Assembly: GCA_001414485.1 (NCBI GenBank)
Contig: LLEY01000043.1
Span: 360,147 to 424,146, forward strand
DNA: 64,000 nt
DNA from: Calycina herbarum
Lineage: Eukaryota; Ascomycota; Leotiomycetes; Helotiales; Pezizellaceae
Direction of reading: 5' to 3'
In this document: one piece after another, positions 48,786-61,029 of the stretch
Position numbering within the stretch: position 1 is the first letter of the stretch
Layout of the letters: each line of letters starts with the position of its first letter
The notes under the pieces: model-generated
Databases searched by the model: none
Told to the model about the DNA's origin: nothing
The model's input: only the letters and a program-made list of their open reading frames with translations
Position numbers and translations under genes: made by a program

Positions 48786-49214
48786 CTATCCCCTTCTTAG
48801 CTTAGCGTGTCCCTACGCTTAAGTATAACCTAAGAAATATTATTAGAAGGCTAACAGCCTTCTTCTCTTTTTACTATACTACCTGATCGTTTAGCGAAAC
48901 GTACTAAGTATATTACTCTTAGAAAAGAAATTAACTTATCTAGAATAAAAATAGTACCTTATACTTAATATTTAAAAGCTAGTTTTATAAATAAATATAT
49001 TACCTCTTAAGATAAAAGTCTAAATCGCTATAGTCGTTATATAAAGAATAGTAAGACTTATAACGTTTATAAGGTAAACTATATACTAACTATTTAAGAT
49101 TAGGAGTCTATAGATATATAGATCTAATAACTAGAGGACGAGGCTGATAAGACTATAGCGAAAGTCCTCTAGGTTAATAAGTAGAAGAAGCTGCTTTATA
49201 CTTAGAAGTAGAGA

Positions 49215-49427
49215 ATGATAGCGGCTAGTCTTAACTCTCTTAAGAAGCTAGATACTACTAAAGAATTAGAAAGAAAAGAAAAGGAGAAGGAGGAAGAAAA
49301 GAAGCGGATAGAAGAAGAGGCTGCTAAGCTAGCCGCCCTTCCTACGCCCGACGTTTCCGACCCTGCCCTCGCTCTAGGCCTCGACCTAGCCTTTCTTAAG
49401 TTCTTTCCTACTAACTATACGATATAG
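49215..49427 (+). other. 70-codon open frame with coiled-coil character inside the gypsy element
   Basis: It begins MIAASLNSLKKLD, then a K/E-rich coiled coil (ELERKEKEKEEEKKRIEEEAAK), then PTPDVSDPALALGL. Continuing past a TAG, the words ADLGFDGGTPKVPLSTS resemble the C-terminal tail of fungal DDE_1/pogo-type transposases (LDFGGETP-like). It is on the strand opposite to the retrotransposon and is less RIP-mutated than its surroundings. It may be a nested DNA-transposon fragment; this is uncertain. Confidence 0.35.
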
Positions 49428-52400
49428 GCAGACTTAGGTTTCGACGGTGGAACTCCTAAAGTTCCTCTAAGTACTAGCTAATGTTTTTTCTAGGTTCTTA
49501 AGTATTTTCTAAATATAAGTAATCTAACTATTTTATTAAATACTTAACCTATCCTCTAATAAGTCTATAGTTAAGAATCCTTTTAACTTTATACTTAGTA
49601 TTTAGGTTTACTAGTTAAATTTCTATAAATAGAGCTAGTAGTACTCCTAATAGTACTAGTTCGAGCAAGGATATATAGAATACTAGGTAAATGTTTATTA
49701 TCTTTAGTAATACTAATTTATAATTTAAAGGTCTCTTAACTTATTTAATTTTAAATAGTCTAAGTTTTTTATAATCTAGTTTATTACTTAGTCTTTTTAT
49801 ATTAATATTCTTTTATACTAAGTAGACTTTATCCCCCTCTTTTAGTATTAGCTCCTAACTACGTCGTTTATTATAGTAGTATATATTTCTTTCTATTATA
49901 AATTATAAGTCCTTTATAAGTTCCTTATATAAACTCTTAATTTTTAAGACTTAAATATAAGCAAGTTAGTTATTAATAGTTATAGATAGTAGTTCTTAAT
50001 ACACTATTAATTTATACCTAAAATTAGCGTAGAATAGTATAATAAGTATTATTTCTATTACTAAACTATTATAAGCAAACTATATTAAGGGTAGCAGTTC
50101 TACCTAGTTATCTTACTAGTAGTTTATATAATAACAAAGGTATATTTTAACTACTTAATTTATCTATTTATTTCCTCTATTTATTTAAGAGTAGAAAGCT
50201 ATAGAAAGCTTTCTTTTTATACCTAATTATTTTATAAGAGTAATCTAAAATTTTAAGGTAAAAAGCTTATCTCTATCTAAGAGTATTTCTTCTAGTAGTC
50301 TATATCTTAAGACTACTTCTCTAAAGAATATAAATACTAATTCCTTAGCTATACTTAACTCTATATATACTATTAGGATTATATATTTTATAAGTCGTTC
50401 TATAATAACTAAGATTATATTATATTTAACTTCTATTATTAAGTTTTTAGATTTTAGTAATTTAATAATAAAATCTATAGATATTAATATCTAAGGTATC
50501 TATAGTATTAAAGTAGTATTTATCTGTCTATAAGGAGTATAGTAGAAAGCCTTATTCTTAATATAAATATTATATTCTATTATTACTTCCTTAACTATTA
50601 TAGATAACCGATTAATATAGTAATATTATCTTATTCTCTAGAGAGTTCTACGAATTCCTTAGTAACCGTAAGCAGGTATAGTATAGTATTCTTATATAAA
50701 TTCCTTTATATATAAGCTAGGGACCTATAACTTCCCTTTTATATATTAGTTATAACCCTTATATATATTCTAAATTTTATCTATCTAGATATTATTTATT
50801 ACTATTATCTTATATATAGTAGGTACTAAGTCTCTATTCTTAAGAGTTTTTAAGATTATAATCTTCTTATACTTCTTATTCCTCTTATATCTAGGTTTTT
50901 AGTTAAGAGTATTAGCCTAAGTATTTAACATTCTCTTTATATATTAAATAATAATATTAAATCCTTCTAATATCTCTAACTATCTAGCTAATTATCTAGT
51001 TATAAGTTCCTTAGTAGTTGTAAATGTCTTAAGGTTCTTATAGTTGAATAAAACTATAACTAGGTATTTTACTAACTATAAATAAATTCTTTAGTATTCT
51101 AAAGCTAATACTATAGTAAGTAGTTTCTTATTAAATATACTATAGTTTTATTATACTAGGTTAAATGTTTTAGAATAATATATAACTAGTATAAGTTTTC
51201 TCCTTTTATTTAGTTATAGGTAAATCGTATCTATAAATATATCTAAAGTATCTATTTTAATTATACTTAGCTTTTCTATATTAAAGTTATATAAGATAGG
51301 TTTTTCTATAAACCTTACTTTAATTTTTTAAAAAGCATCCTTAGCTTATTTATTCTAAATAAATTTAATAGCTTTCTTAATTAGTACTATTATTAGTTTA
51401 ACAATCTTCGTATAGTCTTATATAAAAGGATAGTAAAAGTTTATAAATCTAAGGAAAGACTATATATCTTTTACATTTTCTAGTAATTTCTAATTTAAGA
51501 CGTCTTAGATCTTTACTAAATCTATTTCTATTTTTCCTAAGCTAAATACCTATCTTAAGAAAAGTATCTAAGTTACTTTAAACTTATATTTCGAAAGTTT
51601 CAACTAAGAGTTTACTTTTATAAGTTGTTATAAAACTTCTCTAACATATCTCTTATATTCTTCTTCTTTTTCTAAGAAGATTAAGATATTATCTAAGTAA
51701 TAAATTACTATTACTCTTAGAAGATCCTCTAAAATGTTATTATTTTATCTCTAACATATAGCTAGTATATTATATAGTCTAAATAGTATAACTATATATT
51801 CGTAAAAGCCTAATAGTAAGGTAAATACTATCTTCTATTTATCTCTAGCTTTTATTCGTATAAGTCTATAAGCGTTTTATTAATCTAGTTTTATAAACTA
51901 TACTACTTTACCTAACTTATCTTATAAGTATTAGCTAGGTAGTAGTAGATAAGCGTCCTTAACTATAATATAATTTACTTCTTAGTAATTAATATATACT
52001 CTTCTATCTAGATCGTCTTTCTTCTTAATAATAAGTATATTTAAGGTAATTAGTAACTTAGATCTTCTAATATATCTCTTCTTAATACCTTTCTTTATAT
52101 AACTTTCTATTCTCTATAAGCTTTTCTAGTTATATAACTAAAGCTTCTACTTCAAGAGATAATAACCCTCTTTTAATTTAATCTTATAATCTTATAAGTA
52201 ATATTCTAGTAAGGCTTATAAGTCTTCTAGGTTTTTAAACAAAGCTCTAAATTCTTTATACTATATAGGTATTTCGTTATTAGCTTTCTTACTAACCTAT
52301 AGAGGACCCTAGATAAGGTATTCTAGTACTTTAGAAGAGGTAGTACTAACCTTATTCTAGTTTTAAAGTTATAAACACGATCTCTTATATTTATATTAAC

Positions 52401-55168
52401 TAAAAGTTATTTTCCTATCTTTCTAGTTAATTTCTAGATTATATTCTTAAATCTATAGTATACTAAGTATTACTTTCTTATTTCCTATTTTAATAATATT
52501 AAATTATATATCTAAATAGTATTCTTTAATATTAATTCTTATTAGAATAGTTTACTAATTAATAATTCTGTTTTAGTATATAACGTCTATTCTATCGACT
52601 ACTCCTAGTTAATATAGTCTTATTTCCTTAATTAGGACGTTTAGCTTCTCTTAAGCTGTTAGAGAAATAAAGTTATCTATTACTCTTAAGTCTATTATAA
52701 CTTATAACTTCTTTCCTTTTATTTCTATAGTTATTACTAACTGTCTTTCTTCTAAAGTAGCGTCCAACTTTGCTTTAATATATTAAACTTTAAAAGATTA
52801 ATTTTCTCGATTATAATTCTTTCTTTCCTTATTCTTATACTATAGAAAGAATCTTACTCTTTCTTTATTAGTATATACTACCTTATATACTAATCTATAT
52901 TCTATAATTCCTATAGTTTTAGGAATTTCTCTTATAAATTGCTTTAGTATTTATTTATAGTTATATTAGATTTATTTATAACTGGTTTCTAAAATAGCTT
53001 CTACTAACTATAGTTCTCTTATATATAGATAATCTAAAGTAGCTTCTAGTATATTTATCTCTAGTTTTATATAATAAACTTTAAATATATAATCCCTTAA
53101 ATTCTTTTCTTTAACAGCTCTAATCTAGAACTAAGGAAAGAATTCTACTCCTTCTTTATCTAATAATACTACTTTATATATTTGATAATATTCTACTATT
53201 CTAGTAGGCTCTAATAACATTCCTTTGAATTGTTTTTATAATAACTAATCTAAAGTTAGACTTAGTTTATATTATATCTATTATACTAATATTTCTTAAA
53301 CTGTTTTTATAAACTATAGTTCTTCTACTAATAGATAGTACAATTCTTCTAGTTCTATTTTAGCCTATCTAGTTATATTAAGCTCTCTTTATTCTTAGAA
53401 TAATATACTAAATAGTTATTATAAGTTATATTTTCTAAATACTAACCTATTATTTCTAATTAATATAATAATAATATATTACTTAAATTCCTTTAATATA
53501 ATATCTTTAAGTAATATCCTAAGAAAAGGAGTTTTAATTTATCTCTTAAATCCTATTAGAACTTGTTATATCTATATACTGATTTTATCTAATATATTAT
53601 ATATTTTCTATATATCCCCTACTTTAAGGTAGCTAGGTTTTTTAATTAGTTAGTATTTCTATTCTAGTTCCTTTTCTTTAATAGTTTTTCTTTTAGTAAT
53701 TAGACTAACTAGAGTTATTATTTTAGAGTTATTACTTATAACTATATACGTTATTAAGATAGTTAGGTTAACTCCTTATATTATATAAGAACTCTAGAAA
53801 TCTAGTTTCTAATTATTAATATATATCTATCGATTTCCTTATTTAAAGGTTCTAAGAAAAGCCTAAGTTTCTCTAACTTTAAGATCTTTATTTTTTATTT
53901 CTTCTTTTAAACTAGAAGATAAGTCTAATATCTCTAAAGAACTAGTTAATAGTAGTAATTCGTATTCCTCTTAAAAAGGTTACTTAGATTCTATTACTAA
54001 TTATATATTATAATATTCCTTAAGAAGGGGATCCTTATTATTATTAGTATCTTATATACTACTAATTCCTTTATTATTTTTAATCTAGGTTCTATATCCT
54101 TACACTTTAAGCTTCTTATTTATAAGTTTAATATAATTAGTTAAAGCTACTTATTATTAAACAGTAGTATTAATTTATTTCTTTCTCTTAGAGTCTTTCT
54201 TCTTACTATACTTATTTACTCTATAGCCTAGTTAGCTATAATTATAATATAAGTTCTACTTACGTTAATGATTTCGCTCTTTCTAAGAAAGTCCTCTTTT
54301 CTTTAGAAAGGTTTTCTTCTATATAGCGTTTACTTCTTTACTATGTTTATTAGTATAAAAGTGCTTCTACTTTCCTAACCCTTTATTCTTTTTCTTATAC
54401 TTAGGGTTACTCTTTCTGAATTTATATAGACGGTTATCTAGTTAGACGACCTTCTTAATTATTCCTATAATAGTTAAGAATTATATATTCTACTTAGCTA
54501 TTTCCTTATAGATATATATTTTTAATCTTTTATAGAAGAGTTTTATAAGAGTAATAGTATCCTATTCTAACTTTGTTCTATAATATTAAAATTCATTAGT
54601 ATAATCTATTACTAATCTAGTCTAGTATAATTCTAAAAGCTTATATATAGCTGTTTAAATCGTATTAAAGTCTTTAAAGACTTTTCTAATAGTTACCTTA
54701 AATCCTCTCTAAGATTTAAATATAATCTTAGTTAATTCTATCTTTCTATCTTTATTCTTATTTTTAAAGAAGTCCTCTAAGTATAGCTAGGCCTATTCTA
54801 GTACTAATCCTCTAAGGTAGGAGATAGTAAAGATAGTTTGTAAGTTATAATTACCTTTAAACTTATTAGAATTAAAGTTAAAGTAGATGTCTATTTAGAG
54901 AAGGAATAAGTCGAGTTCCTTTCGCTTTTTATAATACGTATCTAATATCTTAACTTTAATTAATTTAAGTGCTTCGACCTTATAAAGCTCGGGGGCGTCC
55001 GGCATACTAATATTGTCGTCGTTCCTAGTTAACTATATACCGGCAGGTGTTCTTCTAGTCGCACTTCTAGATGTTCCTACGACGTTAACTCGACTAGTAT
55101 TCGAGCTAGCTACTACAGCGGGGGTTGCTAAGGCTATAGCAACTAAACTTCTAAGTAGGTACTTAAAG

Positions 55169-55595
55169 TATAATAAAACTTAAATAAACTAAACAAAGAT
55201 AACTAAGTCTTGAAGGTTAGTATATAGATAAGAAGTATAGATATACTAGGTTATTTACTTAGAAGTGAACTCGTTACTTATATCAAAGATATTAAATAAG
55301 ATAATAAGATTAATAACTAAAGTTAAGTATAAAGCTCCTATCTAATAGTAGACGTGCTAGTCTTATATAAAACCTTTATTCCTCTAAATAGCTAACTCAC
55401 TCGTTAAGCTAGCGATCCAACGAGCTGGTTCGCCTAGCGATCTAGCGGTCTATTACGTAATTAATATAATAAAATCCTTAGATCGCTTAGCTAACCTAAC
55501 CGATCTCTATCTACTATAAGAGTATTCCGATAGTGCTTAACCTGTCAGGACGCCGCCTGGTCTTCACTCATCACGTATACACGTGATTCGTAACA
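55169..55595 (-). repeat. 5' LTR of the gypsy element
   Basis: It is 427 bp and less RIP-altered than its partner. It retains the TGTTACGAATCACGTG start on the minus strand, with a CACGTG-containing palindrome typical of fungal gypsy LTRs. Confidence 0.9.
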
Positions 55596-56180
55596 ATTCT
55601 CTACCTACCTGGCTAGCCTGTGGTATACTGAGATTAAGAGCTCCTACCGGCTCCCTCTAAGGAAGTAGGCGGCGGCCGAGGACCAGGAGCTGGCCCGGAT
55701 CCTAGACGCTGTCTAGGCCTAGCTTAGAGAGGCCTACTAGGCTTGTAGCTACTCCTCTCCTAAACGGAGGATAACCTAGCAGCGGGCTAATATCCTTAAC
55801 AAGTTCTACGCGAGGGTATCTAGTAAGGCCTAGGGATTTCAGTCGAGAGTAGATGCCTCGACCCTAACCGAGTACCTGCGAGTCTAGTAACAGCTGCTAG
55901 CCTACTTCTATCAGGTTATATATCAAGTAGGGTACTTTACCTTACCTAGCGAGACAGACGGAGAGGCGGCAGAAGAGGTAGAAGCGGGGGAGGCGAGAGA
56001 GACGAGGGAGGTAGAGAGGGACTAGGCGCGCCTAAAGCACCCCTCGCTACTGCTGCTATAGGAGGTGATCTAGCTAACTAATCGGCAGGTAAAGGTAATA
56101 AAGAAGGTTATTACCGTGCTTAATATATCGCTACCAGCTAAGGGGGGCGAGGAGTAGACGGCCTAATAGTATTTATTATA

Positions 56181-56273
56181 TATATTCTAGTATATATATT
56201 TTTTCTTAGTAAGGCTCGCTTATAACAATAGCAGTATATAGTCTATATAGGCGAGCGTATATACTAGAATATA
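56181..56273. repeat. 93-bp hairpin element at the TLH1/TLH2 boundary
   Basis: Perfect 16-bp inverted ends TATATTCTAGTATATA (56181-56196) and their complement (56258-56273) enclose a second inverted pair, GGCTCGCTTATA against TATATAGGCGAGC. The core AGTAAGGCTCGCTTA is shared with the elements at 60.85 kb and at the telomere junction. It begins 16 bp after the readable end of relic 1. Confidence 0.8.
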
Positions 56274-56344
56274 CATTCTTAGAGAGGAGGGTTCTAGACG
56301 TATTTTAAGTAATTTAATTACTTATATTATATCTTTTTAGTCTT

Positions 56345-59300
56345 TACAACTGCTACTACTGTTACCCGAAGCCGCGAGCCCGTAGCTAACGTTAATTCCC
56401 GAGTTTCGTATTATTATCTACTACGCTGCCGAGTGCTAGCACGCTCTAAGCCTAGGCGCTATTATAACTTACTTATATAATAAATATTAAGTAAAACTAG
56501 AGCATCGACAGCAGGTTATAGAGTATCTAGAGTAGTAGTAGTAGCTATATAATTTCCGTAGTATACTACTTCTACTAGATAGTTCTCTGCTATAGCCGGT
56601 GCTTTCGATTTTAAACGGTTTCTAGTATCGAGATTATTAGTATAAGACTATTAATCGACGTGTTATACGACAGTACTTAAATACAGAGTATAATAAAAAG
56701 CGAGTGTCTAATAAGTAATTATTTCGAGCTGTTTAACTATAGTCGTGGTTTATAGTAAAGAGAGCGCGATACTAGGCGGTAGACGTAGACGTAGACGCGA
56801 TATAATAGATATAAGATATTAACTAGAGTACTAAGTTAACTGTAGTTAACTTAGACCTAGAATCAAATAGCGAGGATCTTATTAAAGAAGAGATTTAGAA
56901 ATAGAAAACTGAAGCTAACGAGCGAAGGTTAGCTTTATATACTAAGCTGACTATATATAAGTTAGATTTGTAGCTCTAGTTTACGAAGTAGTATATAGTC
57001 TTAGCCTAGTCCTAGTACAACCTCGTTAAGACGTATATGTTTATACGATATTCTAGACCTAACGAACTAGAGCTTCAACGACTCCTAGATACGTAGGACT
57101 AGATCCGGACGTATATACTAGATACTCTTAAGAATGTAGATTATAAGAATACGTTGAAATAGTAGGTATTACCTAAAAACGAAATTGCTAGCTAGTATAT
57201 ATTTAAATTACCCTAGAGTTCTATAACTTTAAACATCTATAGCCGGATCTAGGCCTAGTTTCTATGTTATATACTTTAGACGAATCTAGTTAAGTTTAAG
57301 AAGGAGACTGAAACAGAGGTTAGGTATAGCTAGGACTAGTAGAAAGCTCTTAGTACTATCTAGGACACTTTAGAGGCTAGTGAACCTAATATAAACAGCT
57401 ATGTTCTAGTAACTCAGGTGATACGATTATACTAATTAGCTATTATATAGGACCTTAGTAAGCTTAAGCTATACGACTCTCCTCTAATATATTATCTAGC
57501 CGTTCGTAGAATTGATTCAACTACTAAAGGATTCTAAGGTCTGATATATTATACGTCTATTCTTACTAAGATGCTTTAGATTATATACCTACTTACTCTT
57601 AAGCTTACTATTCTATCTTAGCCGTAGCCTAAGCTTAGATTAAAAGGCAAGGCCGAGATCTAATTAGTATAAGACCGTGTTAAAGCATTTCGCCTAGCTT
57701 ACCTTATTAAAGGCTCCTTCTTACCTGCTTTAAGTATCCTTACTTAGCTAGCTAAAGGTAAGAAGGATAACCTAGTATACTAGTCTTCGTCTAATATCTA
57801 CTAGGCCGAAGAGAAGCAGACTGTTTATTTTCTTAGGAAACCTGTCGAGCTTACTAAGATTAGCGTGATAGGCACTAGTCTTGTTTAGGAGCTTAAGGAG
57901 CTAATAATAATACTATCTTTCAACGAAGAACTACCTAGTATTCACTTGTCTTATATTATTAATTCCACCGCCTAGACGTAGCAGTTCTATAAGGCCAGGT
58001 TCAACTTTACTAAGTATACTACTAATCTAGAACTTGCTATAGAGTATACCTTTCTTCTCTAGCAAGCACGCGCTGCTACTAGCGGTTTTTAGATATTAAA
58101 GAAGAGCTTAGAAGAGAAAGTTACCTAGATCGAATCATAGAAGCACTAGTATCTTACTATAGAGCGGCAGTTCCTCTATAAGCTTATAGTTGTATTTCAT
58201 ATTTAAGCTGATCAGCTAGTACGTAAGCCTAAACTCGGTTCTCTTAAGGTCGTTAATAGTCTATATTTAGCTTGGAATATTATTATCTTTAATAGCTAGG
58301 TCTATATTCTAACTATATACGATAAGACTTATAAGCGACGTAGGAATATAGACTATATTATCTACGTTCTCTCTAATAAGTCGAGCTAGTTGCTTACCTA
58401 GTACCTTATCTATATCTAACCGTTTACTTAGGTCCTCGACTACTACGAAAGTAAGTATCTCTTTACTAACCTCCGCGGACTATAGGCAGGCGAAGAACTT
58501 AGTTATAAGCTAGCTAAGGAGACGAGTAAGTATTTAGACGTCTGGCTTATAGTAAGAGAATAGCGTTATATTACTATTAGAATTGCTATAGAGTAGCTAA
58601 CGCGGGTAAGTAAAACCTAGGAATAAGATAAGGATATAGTTAAGAATAAAGAGTACTTTATAGAGAGCGATAATTAGGAAGAACTCTCTACTAATGTCTT
58701 AAATTATATCATAGTCCGCTAAGCTAGCTATAGACAACGTGTAGCTTAAAACACCTATACGATTAATAAGGCATTTTTATACTAACTTAGGCTATAATTG
58801 ATTACTATATTTGAATAAGCGTCTATAGCATAGTATTATTACTTTAGATAGAAGTTCGTAGGTACTATAGATAGTAAGTTAACTATAGTCAACTTAGGAG
58901 GAAAGTATATACGTAAAGCTAGTTAGTAATTAACGTCTAGCTATTATAAGAAAAAAGCGCTCGCGTTAGCTATCGAGGTTAAGCCGGACTCGCTTAGCTA
59001 GGCTCTTATTAGACTCCGACGAATTTTTAGGTTATAGGCCTAGCCTAAATCTCTAGGTCAGGCTACTATATTAGAACTAGTATATAATCCTATATAGAAG
59101 TCGAATATTATCGTCCTCTCTACTAGTATAAGGAAGTCAGCTCTATTCTTCTCTCTAGCTGCTATATTCTATTCTTAGAGCTTGATTATCGTTGTCCTAT
59201 TTACCTAGCTTATAACCGACCTCGTATAACAGGCATAGGATTATAGCTTAACTTATATTAAGTAGAAGTATAAGAACTTCAGCTAGGATTCTAAGCAGTT

Positions 59301-60803
59301 TATTATCGTTAGTACTAATCGGGCTATTAGTAACGCATTTTTATATTACGTATAAGGCTTAGTTATAGGCAAGCTCTTAGTATATCTCTTCTTTAACAAG
59401 TGTTATATCGCTATTACAGATACCTTATATTAAGCGCGACTCTAAGACCTCTAGCGGTTATAGTACTTAAACTATCTGTTTACCTGTTTAACCGCTACTG
59501 TGATAGTTAAGCTAGAAGAGAAGCTACGTAGCTAATTAATACTTCTAGAGACCTAGATCTTCTAGACAAGTACTATCTAGCCTTAGATCAAATATATAGT
59601 ATAAGATAGTAAGAACGTAATACTAGCTAAGGTCGTAATTATAATAGTAAGAGCAAAGCAACTTAGGATAGGCGAGCGTAGAGTGATTTATATACGAACC
59701 TATAAAGTAGGAGAGCTTATTAGCGAGGAGCTAGATTATATATTCTACTAGGCTTAGGCTGATAATAAAGAGGCCGTTCTATAGTAATAGAAGGATAGAG
59801 ATAGAGGTTAGATTATTACGACTAAGGCGCTAGGAACTAGTATTAATATTAATAAGATTATAGAGGTGATTTACGTTAATCGACTATATAGACTAACTAG
59901 TTTCGCCTAGCAATCTAGGCGCGGGGGCAGGAATAGCGAGATCAGCTACTCTACTATTATTATTTAAGTTAAGAGCGCTCTATATTACCAGCTATATACT
60001 CGATAGAGCGATTTTACTATCGAGAAGATCGATAAGAAGGCTATAATATAATATCTTTCGACAAAAGAGTGTTACTAGAGTGTCTTAGCTAAGTATTTTA
60101 ACTAAGGGTTTACTAGGTCTAGTAGCTGTCGGGATAGTCTAGAAGAAGTAGTATACTATAACTCCTATAAAGGAAGCAGTTAAGAAGAGCGCGTGCTAGG
60201 TAATATCCTATTCTAGGACCGTTTAGTCGAGCCTAGTAGACGAGATATTATCGTAGGTTAGCTGCTCTCTACTATCTAATACAACGACGAGCTTTATTAG
60301 GTTATAACTCTACTTACGTAATACTATGTCTATTATACTTTAATTTATAAGGAAACTACTAACGATCTATATCTTATCTAGAACTACACGTATACCGTAT
60401 ATCGGGGTTGTAGCTAACCGGTATACTAGGTATAGCGGCGGCAGATCGACCTTACTAGACTTAAACACTACTACTAATATAGGTTAAGTTAAGATATATG
60501 TCGACGGATAAAGAATAGTACAGTATATAAATATAACTATATAATGTTTCCTAGTCTCTTTATATTATTTTAGATAGAATATCTAGAAGATCTTACTAAT
60601 CTAGTTAGTTTCTAAGGCGTCTACCTATTAGAGCTATAGTTGTAGATAAAGCAGGTTAAGTAGAGAGACGGGATAAACTAGGAAAGTAATCTTAGTCGGG
60701 TCTGGCGATAGATATATACTTAATTTATAGAAATAAAACGTAGGAGCTAGGAAGAATATATAAGAAAGTTGACTATAGACAACTTCTACTAGAACTCACT
60801 CTC
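56345..60803 (+). pseudogene. TLH relic 2: telomere-linked RecQ-type helicase
   Basis: This is a full-length but RIP-mutated telomere-linked helicase of nearly 4.5 kb with dozens of TAG/TAA where CAG/CAA fit. The N-terminal region includes IPEFRIIIYYAAEC and SWFIVKRARY-AVDV. Helicase motifs follow from about 59.1 kb. Motif I is now VLSTSIRKSALFF (the glycine of GK-S is altered). Then come the Ia-like LFT-LITDLV, a ruined DEAH box (NKCYIAITDTLY), motif III TCLTATVIVKLEEKL, RVIYIRTYKVGELISEELDY, motif V-like TKALGTSININKIIEVIYVNR and motif VI GLTSFAQQSRRGGRN-like. In fungi such genes lie next to telomeres and belong to the RecQ family. No indels were noticed along the stretches I followed. The frame closes near 60.80 kb. 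Confidence 0.85.
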
Positions 60804-60837
60804 TAATAGTATTTCTCTAATAGTATTTCCCTCTAAA

Positions 60838-60913
60838 TACGCCGTATTTAGGATTTTTTTAGTAGGCTCGCTTAGTATATAGTCTATGCGTAGACTATTC
60901 TAAACACGGCGTA
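60838..60913. repeat. 76-bp hairpin element (copy 2)
   Basis: Inverted ends TACGCCGTATTTAG (60838-60851) and CTAAACACGGCGTA (60900-60913) match at 13 of 14 positions. Inside are TTTTTTTAGTAGGCTCGCTTA and a second perfect palindrome AGTCTATGCGTAGACT (60881-60896). It sits between relics 2 and 3. Confidence 0.8.
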
Positions 60914-61029
60914 TATAGATTCTTAATATATAGTAATAATACGTCTATAAACGAAAGTATACAATTATAATAATAGTAAACTTATTATAACAGCTACTAC
61001 TGCTACTCTCTAAAGGATTACAGCTATAG

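Larger units (their letters stand above)
48359..55595 (-). mobile_element. Ty3/gypsy LTR retrotransposon, RIP-degenerate
   Basis: The element is 7,237 bp with two 427-bp LTRs (48359-48785 and 55169-55595) and the 5-bp target duplication ATTCT at 48354-48358 and 55596-55600. Read on the minus strand the 5' LTR starts TGTTACGAATC. Gag begins near 55005 (MPDAPELYKVEALKLIK) and has a zinc-knuckle relic near 54240 whose cysteines are now tyrosines (LYYNYS-LGYRVNKY). Reverse transcriptase is visible near 51.9-52.1 kb (REVNYIIVKDAY-type block) and 51.68 kb (VIYYLDNILIF, the YxDD box turned into YLDN). The order RT then RNase H and integrase-like sequence fits gypsy. Every domain is full of stops. 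The two LTRs differ mainly by transitions, so insertion preceded RIP. Confidence 0.93.
47614..56165 (+). pseudogene. TLH relic 1 (N-terminal domain only), split by an LTR retrotransposon
   Basis: One frame can be followed from 47614 to 48358 without indels, and resumes at 55601 once the inserted element and one copy of its ATTCT duplication are removed. Stops are nearly all TAG or TAA where CAG or CAA would fit, as RIP produces. Recognisable are SVERHLRTK, the TYFTTKGCVSYFVV block (typical of the N-terminal region of telomere-linked helicases, DUF3505 type) and VPWLERTGF, which continues as STYLASLWYTEIKSSYRLP beyond the element. The reading ends at about 56165 without helicase motifs, so this was either a short N-terminal-only paralogue or a truncated TLH. 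A poly-S/G stretch lies in the middle. Confidence 0.8.
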
